Translations under genes and position numbers: made by a program
From: Brachionus manjavacas
Lineage: Eukaryota > Rotifera > Eurotatoria > Ploima > Brachionidae
Assembly (NCBI GenBank): GCA_019054805.1
Contig: JAHQIY010000012.1
Coordinates: 372,001-436,000, forward strand
Reading direction: 5' to 3'
DNA: 64,000 nt
Notes under the pieces: generated by a model
What the model saw: only the letters and a program-made list of their open reading frames with translations
What the model was told of the DNA's origin: nothing
The model's database searches: none
Shown: positions 20,470-31,400 of the stretch, piece after piece
How the letters are laid out: every line of letters starts with the position of its first letter
Position numbering within the stretch: position 1 is the first letter of the stretch

Positions 20470-22260
20470 GAAGCTTTCTACAAAGAACTGAACAATCTAA
20501 AAAGTTTAGAACGATACAGTAATTGAACAACCAACTGGTTCAAACAATTTGGAAGAAAATTTAGAATGATCGTTTCACAAAAAACCCTCTTATGAAAAAA
20601 AGGTTAGTAGTTACACACTGGAATTGTTATTATCTTCCTAGTAAGACTAAACTTTTGGAAAATTTTTTGGTCCAGAACTGTCCCGAAATTGTTTTGCTCA
20701 ATGAAATAAAAATTGATTTAAGTGAATCAAATATTTATTTTGACTTTAAAAACTATCACTCAAAAACTAAACCACGCAATAGATATGGAGGAGGAGTAGC
20801 TATTTTGATTAAAGAAGGAATTGATTTTTTACAAGACTTTTCTTCTGAGCACTTTAATTGTGAACTGCTTTGTATTAAACTAAATCTAGGAAAGAGTAAT
20901 GAAATATCTGTGTTTAATAAATTTCTTAATTTTGAGCTATTTAAAACAATAAAAATGAACTGTAGAAACTTCATTTTGTGTGGGGACCTAAACTTAACTG
21001 TTAGGCTGTTTAGGAGAAAATGAAAACGGCATTGTTAGAAAAAATAATCAATGAATTAGATTTTTCAGTGATTAACGACAAATGTCTTACATATAATATT
21101 TTTAATAGGTATTACTTTAAAATTTTTGACCTTTTTTTAGTTTCTTCTTCATTAATAGACAAATTTACTGATTTTTGTGTTCTCAATAGTCAAGATTTGA
21201 CTAGTGACCATTTTCCAATTGAAGCATCTATTTCGATTGACTACTTAATTAAAAGCAAATCTACAATTAGGAAATTCAACTAAGAAAGCAAACTGGCAAG
21301 CTTTTAGAGACACCTTAAATGAAGATAGAGATTTCCTTAGTGAAAACACACTTTCAATAGATGAGCTGAATAACAAAATTACAAAAAAAAATCATTTTTG
21401 CTTCACATAAATGCATACCTTATCAATCAGAGAAAATATACAAAACTAGTCTACCACCAGATATAGTTATGCTGATCAAAGAACGTAGAAAAATTAGAAG
21501 AAACTTTCAAAGAACTCGTTGTCCATTACTTAATCACTTAACCTCAGAGTTAAAAATCTCAGTAAGAAAATCCGGAATCAAAATTGGTTTGATTTCATTC
21601 AGAAAATGGGGAAAAATCCACTTTCAAGCAGGCCTTTTTGGAAAAAAATAAACAAATTTAGAACACAGAAAGGATCAAAATTAATTCCAAATTTGATCGC
21701 AAATAACAAGGAATTAAAAACTGATAAGGAAAAAGGAAAATGCTTCGGAGATATATTATCTTCAAAATTTAGTCCTCACTCTGATTTAATAGATACTGAA
21801 AAAGATAATGAAATAATTAGCTTTAATTTTGAATACCTCAAAAATTACAATCAGTGTAATTTCAATGATCCCAAACGAACTTATACTGGCTTTAAAAAGA
21901 CTGAAGACTGAAGCGGCCTCAGGACCTGACCAAATACATAATCTAATGCTTAAAAATTTACCAAGAAATTCCTTAATAGAAATCTCAAAACTTTTTAACT
22001 TATCTCTGCGACATGGTATTATTCCAAAATCATGGAAAACTGCGAACATAACTATGATTCAAAAAAATGCATCTTCTCCACAAGATCCTTCAAACTATTG
22101 ACCAATCAGTATAACAAGTTGCCTAGGAAAGTTACTTGAGCGTATAATTTACACAAGACTCTACAATTTTTTAGAAAAAAATTTATTACTAATCCAGGAA
22201 CAATTTAGATCTAGATCTAAATTATTGCTGTAGCTTATTATATTATTATTATTATACTCT
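20470..22260 (+). mobile_element. LINE family B, endonuclease plus truncated RT joined to the 3' tail
   Basis: From 20592 the ORF2 encodes an APE-type endonuclease: LVVTHWNCYYL, IVLLNEIKID, YGGGVAILIKEGI, LCGDLNL and TSDHFPIEAS, with a frameshift near 21010. The RT N-terminus follows (ASGPDQIHNLMLKNL, IIPKSWKTANITMI, a stop at 22099, PISITSCLGKLLERIIY). RT is cut after the 'EQFR' block and joins directly to a tail TTGCTGTAGCTTATTATATT plus (TTA)n. The same tail ends the inverted family B copy at about 29560-29600, so this copy has lost most of RT and the 3' coding region by internal deletion. Upstream 20470-20590 may be the end of ORF1. It ends about 60 bp before the CEP162 X-box. Confidence 0.8.
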
Positions 22261-22323
22261 TGCAACATACTGTACATTTAAATTAAAAAGATGATTAAGG
22301 ACAAATTAAAGCAAACACTAGTC

Positions 22324-22337
22324 GTTTCCATGACAAC
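22324..22337 (+). promoter_or_regulatory. X-box (RFX/DAF-19 binding site) of CEP162
   Basis: GTTTCCATGACAAC fits every position of the 14-mer X-box consensus RYYNYYATRRNRAC, with half sites GTTTCC and GACAAC. It lies 71 nt before the CEP162 ATG, in the distance range known for ciliary genes under RFX control. CEP162 is a ciliary transition-zone/axoneme protein, so the site makes functional sense. There is no TATA box near it, as is common for ciliary genes. Confidence 0.8.
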
Positions 22338-22408
22338 AAAAAGGTCAAGGTCATTAGATGTTCATTTCAAAAATTCCAAAACCACTCCATCTGATTTTCA
22401 CTAGAACA

Positions 22409-25400
22409 ATGTCCTTATCAGACTTTTCGATATCATCACCTCGCAAGGCCAAAACAGGCGAAAAATCACTGACTTACGATGAAGACTTTGAGAATTTCCT
22501 AAACGACGAGGTAAATTACCCACCACACTTAAAATAAACAAAATTATCTTTTAACTAAATTTTTTCAATTTCAGACATCAGAGTCTGAATTTTCTTCTAG
22601 TAAATTTAAAAAGCAAAAGCCATGGTGGATGAACGACCAAGACGACAAGCAAGCGTCGCAAAGTTTCGGCTCGACAAAATCTTTTCTGAAAAAATCAAAG
22701 CCCGAAGTTCCAAAATTAAAGACCACGTATGAAACCAATGAGCCCGAGGACAAAAATGAAGACACTGCTCGGTCGCCTAAGAGCGCCTCGAACAACTACT
22801 CGGAAGAATTCGATGAGGAAATATCGAAAAAAAGCTCGCCCAGTTTAAAGAGCCGCAAATCGGCAGAGAAAAACGAATCAGACAACGAGTCGACCGAGCA
22901 CGCTTCGCTCTCTCCTAAGCTGACCAAGCTGGACGAAACACAAGAGCACAGTCCAAGGCCAACTCTGCAAGGAACCACTCCTAACCTTTTGTCCAAAGTG
23001 ATGTTCGTTGACTCGTTGGAGAGCGGGCTGCTGGGCGCTCAGACTCTCAAACAAATCAACGAGACTAATAGCTCTGGACTGGGCCGAAATTCCAAAATGA
23101 ACACCCAAACAAGACAAGATTTTGACGAACTGCAAGCGGTCTATCGAAATTTGGCCACGCACACTGACAGTGGCTTGAACATGATGAATAAAACAGACAG
23201 TTCTGAGAGTCGACAAAATGAAAACAAGCTGCGTGATGATATGAAAGAAAATTTGAACAATTCTGAAAATGATTTTGATCTGGAAGCTGTGAACCTGGTC
23301 AAAAAAGAACTCGAGCAAAGGATACTGGACCAAGTTGTCCAAGAGATACAGCCGAAAAGAAACAAAGTGGACTTGGAGCCGCAATGGCCTCCGAGAAAAT
23401 ATAAACATATTAGAAGCACTGGCTATGGCACTACATGGAAAAGCAAAACAGCAAAACAAAACCAATTGAAGCATTCCACAATTACTCTAAGGCCTTATTT
23501 TGGCTTGGAAAAATCATCGACAAATGATGATTTTGAGCTTAATTTTGAAAAGAATAATCAAACTATTAAAAAGTTACAAGGTAAATTTTTGATATGGTTA
23601 GAAGAAATTTTTAAGTTTTTTTTCTAATTTTTTCGAGAGTTTAGCCGAACTAGTTAGATAAAGAGGCCATTTTAAATTAAGAAACATGAAAATCAAAATT
23701 TTTGTAACATGTTTTATTTTAAAAATATTTTTTTTTTAATGATTATTAATTTAAATTTTATTTTGGAAAAATTAATTTCACAGATTTTGACTTAAAAGTG
23801 GCCGCAGTAATAACTACCAGGACCGGCAAAAAATTCATGTAGATCATACGTAATTCAGTCATTTTTTTGTTGAAAGTGAGCGAGTGTGAATGAAATATAT
23901 TTTTGGTTAATCACTCACTTTTGCACTCAAAATAAATTAGAAATAATTTTAGAAATTTACATATCAAACATTTTAGAATATGAATTTAAAATATGCTAAA
24001 AACCCATTTTTAACATTTTTCAAATAAGCTTTTTACAATGAATTTTTCGAATTATGCAAAACCGAAGTTACCACTAGATAGATCTTGAAATTTTCTTGAC
24101 TTTGGCTTTTACAGATCAAAAAAAGCTCAAAAATTCGAAAAGTAATGCAAGTGTTTGAACATGGCGCAGATTTCATGTGACTGCAGAATGGTCGATTCTC
24201 TAGCTACAAAAGTGATTAGTATCTCAAATTCCAGAAAAAGTTCTAAAAAATACTTTTAACAGGAGTTCAAAAAATAGTAGTAGTAAAAAATGCGACCCAA
24301 AAAGGGTTGAGCTTTTACAAGCTATAGCAGTAAATAATTATTTTTGAGAGAAATCGACACTCACGACCAAAAATAAAAAAAAAAAATTTCAATTTAATAT
24401 GCAATCAAGTCTGGTTTGTTTCAAAAAAGACAAAAAATTAAGAACCTTCGAAAATAAGTTAAAAACCCATTTTTTAACAATTTTCAAATAAGTTTTTTGC
24501 AATGAATTTTTCGAATTTTAGAAAACCGAAGTTACCACTGGATAGATGTTGAAATTTTTGTCGAAATCTATCAAAGGCACTTTTTGGTTTAGCAAGTCTA
24601 TTCTTAATGTCTCTATGTGTTCCCATCGCTGTATTGATGGTGCTTCCTAAGTATGTGAATTCGCTTACACACTCGATCTGTGTACCATCTATAGTGGTAA
24701 ATTAAACAGGAATTATTAAACTCTAAATATGACTTTCAAAGCGTTCCTGATTCTTTCCAGGATTATGCTGAAAAACTTCTTGCTTGCTTCTTATTCCTCG
24801 CCAATTGTCACAAATCAATCTGTCATCCTTCAAAGGGAGCTTGCCAATCAGTCCTTTTCACCAGTTCTTTGGTTTTGTATGGGGATCCTTCTGTCAGTTT
24901 TCAAGATGTCTGCCGTGACTCCGCCAAATTTAAGTCCTAGAATACCTCTCGTTAGGGAACAGACCTACTTGGCAGATGATTACAATAGTTTATGTGACCG
25001 ATAGTTGAATTTAATTTAAGTGATGTGAGATTTAGAGGGATTTTTGTATTTTTGATTTAAGAAAGATACAGAGTTTTGAATGACTTGTACTTTTTAGTTT
25101 TAGTTTTCGATAATGACAATGAATTTTTACAAGGAAAAGATGATCCTATTAAAAATTTGTAAACTTTTTAATTTTATAAATTTTTACTGTAAATTTTGAG
25201 GTGAAGATTAATTTTTTTCTAAAATTTTTAGCAAAGATCATCTAAGATGACTTTCTTGTTTCATTGGAAAAGCCATTGCTCGAGTCTTTTGGCTCTTATT
25301 AATCATACGGATTTCTTTTCGTTTTTAAATAAAAAATGTAGCCAAATTATCTGCCAAAATAATGGAGTATTAACTACTGACCCTTGTGAAACGCTTGCCT

Positions 25401-28400
25401 TAATTGAATACAAATTACTCAAATGTCCATTTACATTTTCTCTAAAAGATCTTGAAGAAATGATCTAATCAGCAAATAAGATAAATAAGAAAATAAAGAT
25501 ATTCTCTGTAGTTAATTATTTATTTTTAAATTTAGTACAGCGCCAATTCTGGTGATTTTTTAAAATTAAAAAAATTTAAAATTAAAATGTAAGACAAAAA
25601 TAATGATACAAATTAGAAATAAAAACGAAAAATAGATTTATAGAAAAAAATAAAAATAAAGTTTAATAAGATAAAATTAAATATAAAATAAATAAAAAGG
25701 CAAAAAAGGATAAAAAAGTCTAAGTATTGAAAAAGAATCGCATATTCTGCTAAATTGTCATTACTTGTGACGTTTATGATGCTTTGATTGCGCCTCATTA
25801 ATTGCATCTAATTTTTTTTTTATTCAAGATCAATTGATTAAATGTGCCGATGATTATGAGCAGCGGATTAGAGAAATGCGCAAAGATTACGAAAAGCAAT
25901 TGAATGAATTAAGATCAAAGCTTTTGGATGTAACTAATCAAGTAAGTTGAACGCTGTGCTAGAATAGTTTCGAATATAACGGGTGTTCAAAAAAGAATGC
26001 TCAAAAGTTTGAGATTTAAAAAAAATATGTTCACATAGACTAAATTTTAACAAATTTTGTTAAGTTATTTTGTATCATCAAATATTTAAAAAAATAAAAA
26101 AAAAAAGTTGCTAAAATTTTTGTTAACAGAAATAAGCCATCTGGAACACATTTACCTAAGAATGACGAGTGTCTTTTGATGTTTTTATAATAAATATATA
26201 TGATAATAATATATATTTATATTTGTTAAAGTAAATTTATATTTCCCATCAGCAAAAGAGTGAAATAAATAGATAAAAAATTGGAATGTTATTTTACTGG
26301 AAAACGATTTATTAAAGTAAATTACCGAAACTAGGAAATTTACATTTAAAATTTTATTCATTCTTAAATTTTATATCAAATCCATCTGTGCTCTGCTTTA
26401 GAATGCAGTGCTTAATATAGGTTTTACTAAACAACCTGTTGTAGTTCTTCTCTTTTTATTTTCCACACAATTAACACGTAAAAAGATGAATTAGAGAAGA
26501 AAAGACAACGAGGTAGGGGTAAAAAAATTAACTGAATAGATTCTTTAAATCCTTTAATGAAATTTAAGAAATCTTCGTAAGGTGCCCCAAGTCATAAACA
26601 CTAGTTTTGGATTTAAAATTTTTAGCTTTACCAAAAATTTGAAATCTAATGTAATTTTGTGCGTAGAACTCGAATCTGACATCATTTTTTTCATATGTCA
26701 TCTTATTTTTGCTGAATTGCATGAAATAAAAATACAAATTTAGTGCATAAGTTTGAACTGATTTTTTCGAAAAATTAAACTGACTTGGAAACTTAATTTT
26801 TTTTCTTCAGATAGTAGAGGAAATGTACTTTCTAATCTTGTGTATTTTTTTGTCACCCATTCAATAAAAATCCCTAACAATTTAAACGCAAAGTTTTGAA
26901 AAAATTCGATGATTTAGCATTTTTGGCGTTTTATTTCTCCCGTAAAATTATTTCAAAATAGATAATTTTTTTTTATTTAAGATAACTAAGTCTCCTCAAT
27001 AGAAATAGATGGGGGTTTGTTGATATCTTGTCTTAAAAGCATTCATTCCTATTTCTTAAGCCCAAAATCACCCTACTTGAAAAAAGTCTTATATACGAAA
27101 TAAAATTTAAAGGCATATTTAAAAAAAAAAACATTTTTTTCTAAAAATCGCATAAAAAAAGGGAAAATAAACTAATGGATGATAAAAAACGACTAATCCG
27201 AGTAAATTTAGGGTAAATTTTCATAAAAAAAAAAAAAAGTAGATTTCTATATGCTTCACATTTTATGAAACAAAACGTTTTTTTGAACCCCCCCCTGAAA
27301 CTCGGGTATAAGATATAAGAACCCAACTTTTTCACTAATAAAATCGAATTCTGCGTCATAATTAACCTAAAAAAAGTTTTTGGGGTGAATTTTTGATAAT
27401 CCTAGCTAACTAGTGTTTATGACTTGGGGCACCTTACAAAAAAAAATTGTTAACTCAAAAAACTTCAACTATTTTATTTTTATTTTTACTATTTTATTTT
27501 ATTTTGTGTCCAAAATAAACTTAACAAAATTTCAACAAAAACAAATAAAAATTCAAATAAAGATTTTTTTTTGGTTCTGCGGGTTTGCTGTGTAGACTCC
27601 TTTATCGGATTTGACGTTTCTTTCTGTATTATATTTGCATCTGTTGTGTCAATGATTGCATCGTACCGTACATTCACAGCAGGGCAATAACAACGCTTAA
27701 GGTTGTTGACATGTACTAATCGTTTTTTACCCTTCACATCAGGTTTGATCAAGTATTTTTACTCGCCTTGTTTTCTTAGAATTGTGTAGGGTCCAATCCA
27801 CTCATATCCACACACAGAGCATTTTGCAGACTTATTTTACTGCATTAAGCAAATTTGCTTATAATTAAGCATTTTACAGAACTAAATTATCTCTTTTAGT
27901 AAAAAATTTATTCAAATTTTTCTGAATTGAAAAGATCGAATCGAAACGAACTTCACAACCCCACTGACCTTCTGAGAGTGGTAAAGGGTCCAAATTATCC
28001 CAAGTAACGATTTAGAAAGATTGACTTGCTACAATGGGGGTAATTGGTTGTCTAGTATACTGACTTCACATTTGTTGATAAACTCAGAAAGCTCCTTTCG
28101 ATAATTGGGCCAGTAAAAACGCCATAATCTAAAATTGTTCACCTAATTCTATTTTGGTTCACCTTAATGTGAACAAAAAAATAGGGTGAACCAATAGTTC
28201 ACAAAACCTGGGAACAAGAATTTTTTGCATAATAAGTGAACAATGGTTCGCCTAACCGACTAGATCCAGTTTTTTAATCATTGAAAATAAAATTTAATCT
28301 GAATGAATTCTTTGTCTTTTTTTTTCTTTTTATTCCTTTTTTTATTTTAAATTATTTGACTTTATTTTTAGTTTTTTCATATGTTTTTATTCAGAAGTAG

Positions 28401-31400
28401 AATTTGCTCGGTAACAAAATAAATAAATGAATTGTTTAAAAGTTAAAAAAGAATTTTCAATATTTTTTCAAATTTCCAAACAAAAATTAAACAAAAAGTT
28501 TAATTTCAAATATGAACATGCTTGTAATTTTAACTTAAAATTATTTTTTTTTTGAAACTGAAAAAAATATTTGAAACATCGCACTTTTTCAATGTTATTT
28601 CAACATTTGATACATTTTCTAATTCAAACACAAAAAATGAAACTATACATTAAGTTATATAATTAGGCAAAGGTGCTCCAGATGGCATATTTCTGTTAAT
28701 AAAAATTGTAGCAACTATTTTTTTTTATTTTTTTTTTAATTATTAGATGATACAAAATAACTGAACAAAATTTGGTTAAATTTAGTCTATGTGAACATAT
28801 TTTTTTTAAATCTCAAACTTTTGAACATTCTCTTTTATTATTTTTATTTATTTGTTTTCTGTACCGAGCTAAAGCTCCTTCAGAATAAGTTGAAAATAAT
28901 ATAAAAAAAATATTAAAGTTAATAAAATTAGATAAAAAAAAGAATCAAAATAGAGTAAATAAGCTAAAAAAATGAAAGTTGAAAGTTCTCTTTTGAACAC
29001 CCGTTAGTATTTAGTATGTATGCTCTAGCTTAAACCAAACTAAATGCATTGAAAGACGATAAACTCAAAAATGTATTATTAGCACACTTCAATTAATCAC
29101 AAATGTGTGTTACTGAGAAAATGTTTGAAAAAAATCACAACTCTTCAAATTAACTCTATTTCATTAAATTAAGCTTAAAGTTTACTAAATGGAATCCAAA
29201 TTAATGACTTTTATTTTTTTTTTTAATTGTTTATTTATTATTTAAATAGACTTTGAGTAATGAAACTCCTTTAGCTATTGTTCATATATTAAAAGAAAGT
29301 GAAACAAATATAAGGTATTACAAAATTGGGTACACAATATTTAAAAAGCATATAGAAAAATGGGAATATTAAGAAAGGGAAGCTTCTATACAATTGAAAG
29401 ATTTGGCTGTCGTATGACACTCCCGTGGAAATTCATGCACAAAAATTGCTAAGGGAGACTTTTTTCAGGTTCTCTTGAGCTCTCAACAAAAACATCCTCA
29501 TAGTCCTTTATGAGTGATAAAATTAGCTCATTTTTGAAGAGAAAACAGTTTTTAACATATAATAATAATAATAATATATATAAGCTACAGCAAGACTAGC
29601 TTGCGGAGGTGGCCTACTAGGAGGTCACCTATGGTAGCTCTTTGCACATTACACATAAAAATTTACTGCAAAAAGAAAAAACTGTTTAAATTTTTAGGTC
29701 AAAATAATAATAAATAATAATAATATAAGTTACAACAAGCTAAAAAAAAAAAAAAAAAAAAAAACATTCAAATATTACTTCTCACATATCTTATAAAGAG
29801 TTTTTTAAATCTGATTTTGATTGTGTCAATTTTTTGATTTTCAAGAAAAAAAAAGAAGATTTCTGAGGGTGTATCACATGGGAGGTGATGAATCGCCTTA
29901 TATGATATATTTTGGAGTATTTGTAATTTATGAAAATTAGTATTTGAAGCTAAACTAAATATGAAGAAGCTGTAATCAATTAAAGACCCTATTAGAGCAT
30001 TATAAATACCCGATAGAGTTTTTTTATTTAAATTCCAAGATTTGTGAGAAAGAATTTTAATTATATTTATCCTGCCCAGACATCTAGATCGAATAAGTTC
30101 AATATGTGGTTTAAAGCATAAGTTTTCGTCAAATTTTATCCCAAGGAAGATTGGACAGTTACTATATGGAATTTGCTTATCGAAAAGACTTAAATTTAGC
30201 TTTTGATTTTTGGAGGGATTTCCAGAAAATATTGTATAATTGCATTTTTCAGGAGACATCTTAAGCCTCCATTTTTTAAACCAAATTTCGATATTTTTAA
30301 GGTAACCATTTACCTGTTTAGAAATGTTTCCATATTTTTTGAAAATGAAAAAGGTGACTAGGTCATCAGCAAACATAAGAGAGTATGAGGTATTTTTTGA
30401 GCTTTGTTTCTATAATATATAGAGGGGCTTCAGTTTTAATAAGTTTATAAATGATACCGATATGCCAAACCTTGTCAAAGGCTTTAGAAATATCAAAAAA
30501 AAGAGTGCAAGCTTTTTTTTCCTTGTCAATGTTTCCGAAACTTTTTGTGTTAGGAAAACAAGATTATCGGAAGTTCTACGATGCTGCCTGAAACCAGATT
30601 GTTCCTTACAAATTAAACTCTTATTTTCTAGAAAGGTGTAAAGTCTTTTAGTGATTATTCTTTCTAGAATTTTTCCTAAGCTACTTGTAACACTAATTGG
30701 GCGGTAGTTAGCCGGGTCGGTGCTAATTTTTTTTTAGGTATCATAGTAATTTTAGCAATTTTCCAACAGGATGGAATATCATTTAATTCCAAAAATATAT
30801 TAAAGAATTTAATCAAAATTACTAAAAAGGAGTCAGGTAAGTTTTTAAGCATCATGTTGGATATGTTATCAGGACCAGGAGCTGAGTCTTCCTTTAACTT
30901 TTTCAATGTTTTCTTAAGTTCCTCTAGAGAAATTTTTGGATAATTATTAACTTTAGAATATAAACCAGAATTAAGATTTTCTTGCTCTAAAATATAATTT
31001 TCAGTTGCCATTTGGAAAGAAGTATCAAAACAGTCCTCCTTATCTTGAGAAAAAGTTTTAGCTAAAATATTTTTAAATAATTCACCCTTGTCTTTATCAT
31101 CGCAATACTCTTTAGATTCCGAAATAAGATTAGGAATATGTCGAGATGAGGATTTTTTTTTAAAAGAGTTGATCTTTTGCCACATAAAAGGGACGTGATG
31201 AATTTGGATTAGGACCAAGTTGGTTTAAGAAATTTTGCCATTTTAAATTTTTAAATTTAGAAATTTCAAATCTAATGGTATTTGTTAGCTTGTTACATTC
31301 CCTTATAGTTTCTTCAGTTTTTATTTTTAATTTTTTTAGCTCTTTTCTTTTTTTAATTAATGTTACGATATTTGGAGGGAAGGAAACCTTAAATTTTTTT

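Larger units (their letters stand above)
25979..29004. mobile_element. Large TIR element with TA duplication in CEP162 intron 3
   Basis: The termini ACGGGTGTTCAAAAAAGAAT (25979) and the inverted ACGGGTGTTCAAAAGAGAA (29004) begin inverted repeats of about 180 bp, which also share the 'ccatctggaacac/gtgctccagatgg' block (about 26135 and 28680). The flanks are TA on both sides (25977-25978, 29005-29006), as for Tc1/mariner-type transposition. No transposase for it is recognised. The interior is filled by other insertions: the 26580-27434 element, a Gypsy fragment and LINE tails. Confidence 0.7.

Noticed and set aside
22878-23474. Long minus-strand ORF (198 codons) in CEP162 exon 2
   Set aside because: It is antisense to well-supported CEP162 coding sequence, Cys/Phe/Leu-rich, with no family match.
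24729-25004. Plus-strand ORF of 91 codons
   Set aside because: The minus strand of the same region shows LINE RT motifs (DNWRGI block), so this is a shadow frame.
29250-29314. Possible 65-nt exon of CEP162 (acceptor TTTAAATAG, donor AAG|GTATT)
   Set aside because: It would leave the frame in phase 2 with no matching acceptor, whereas joining exon 3 directly to 34110 keeps frame and aligns without a gap to the vertebrate coiled coil.
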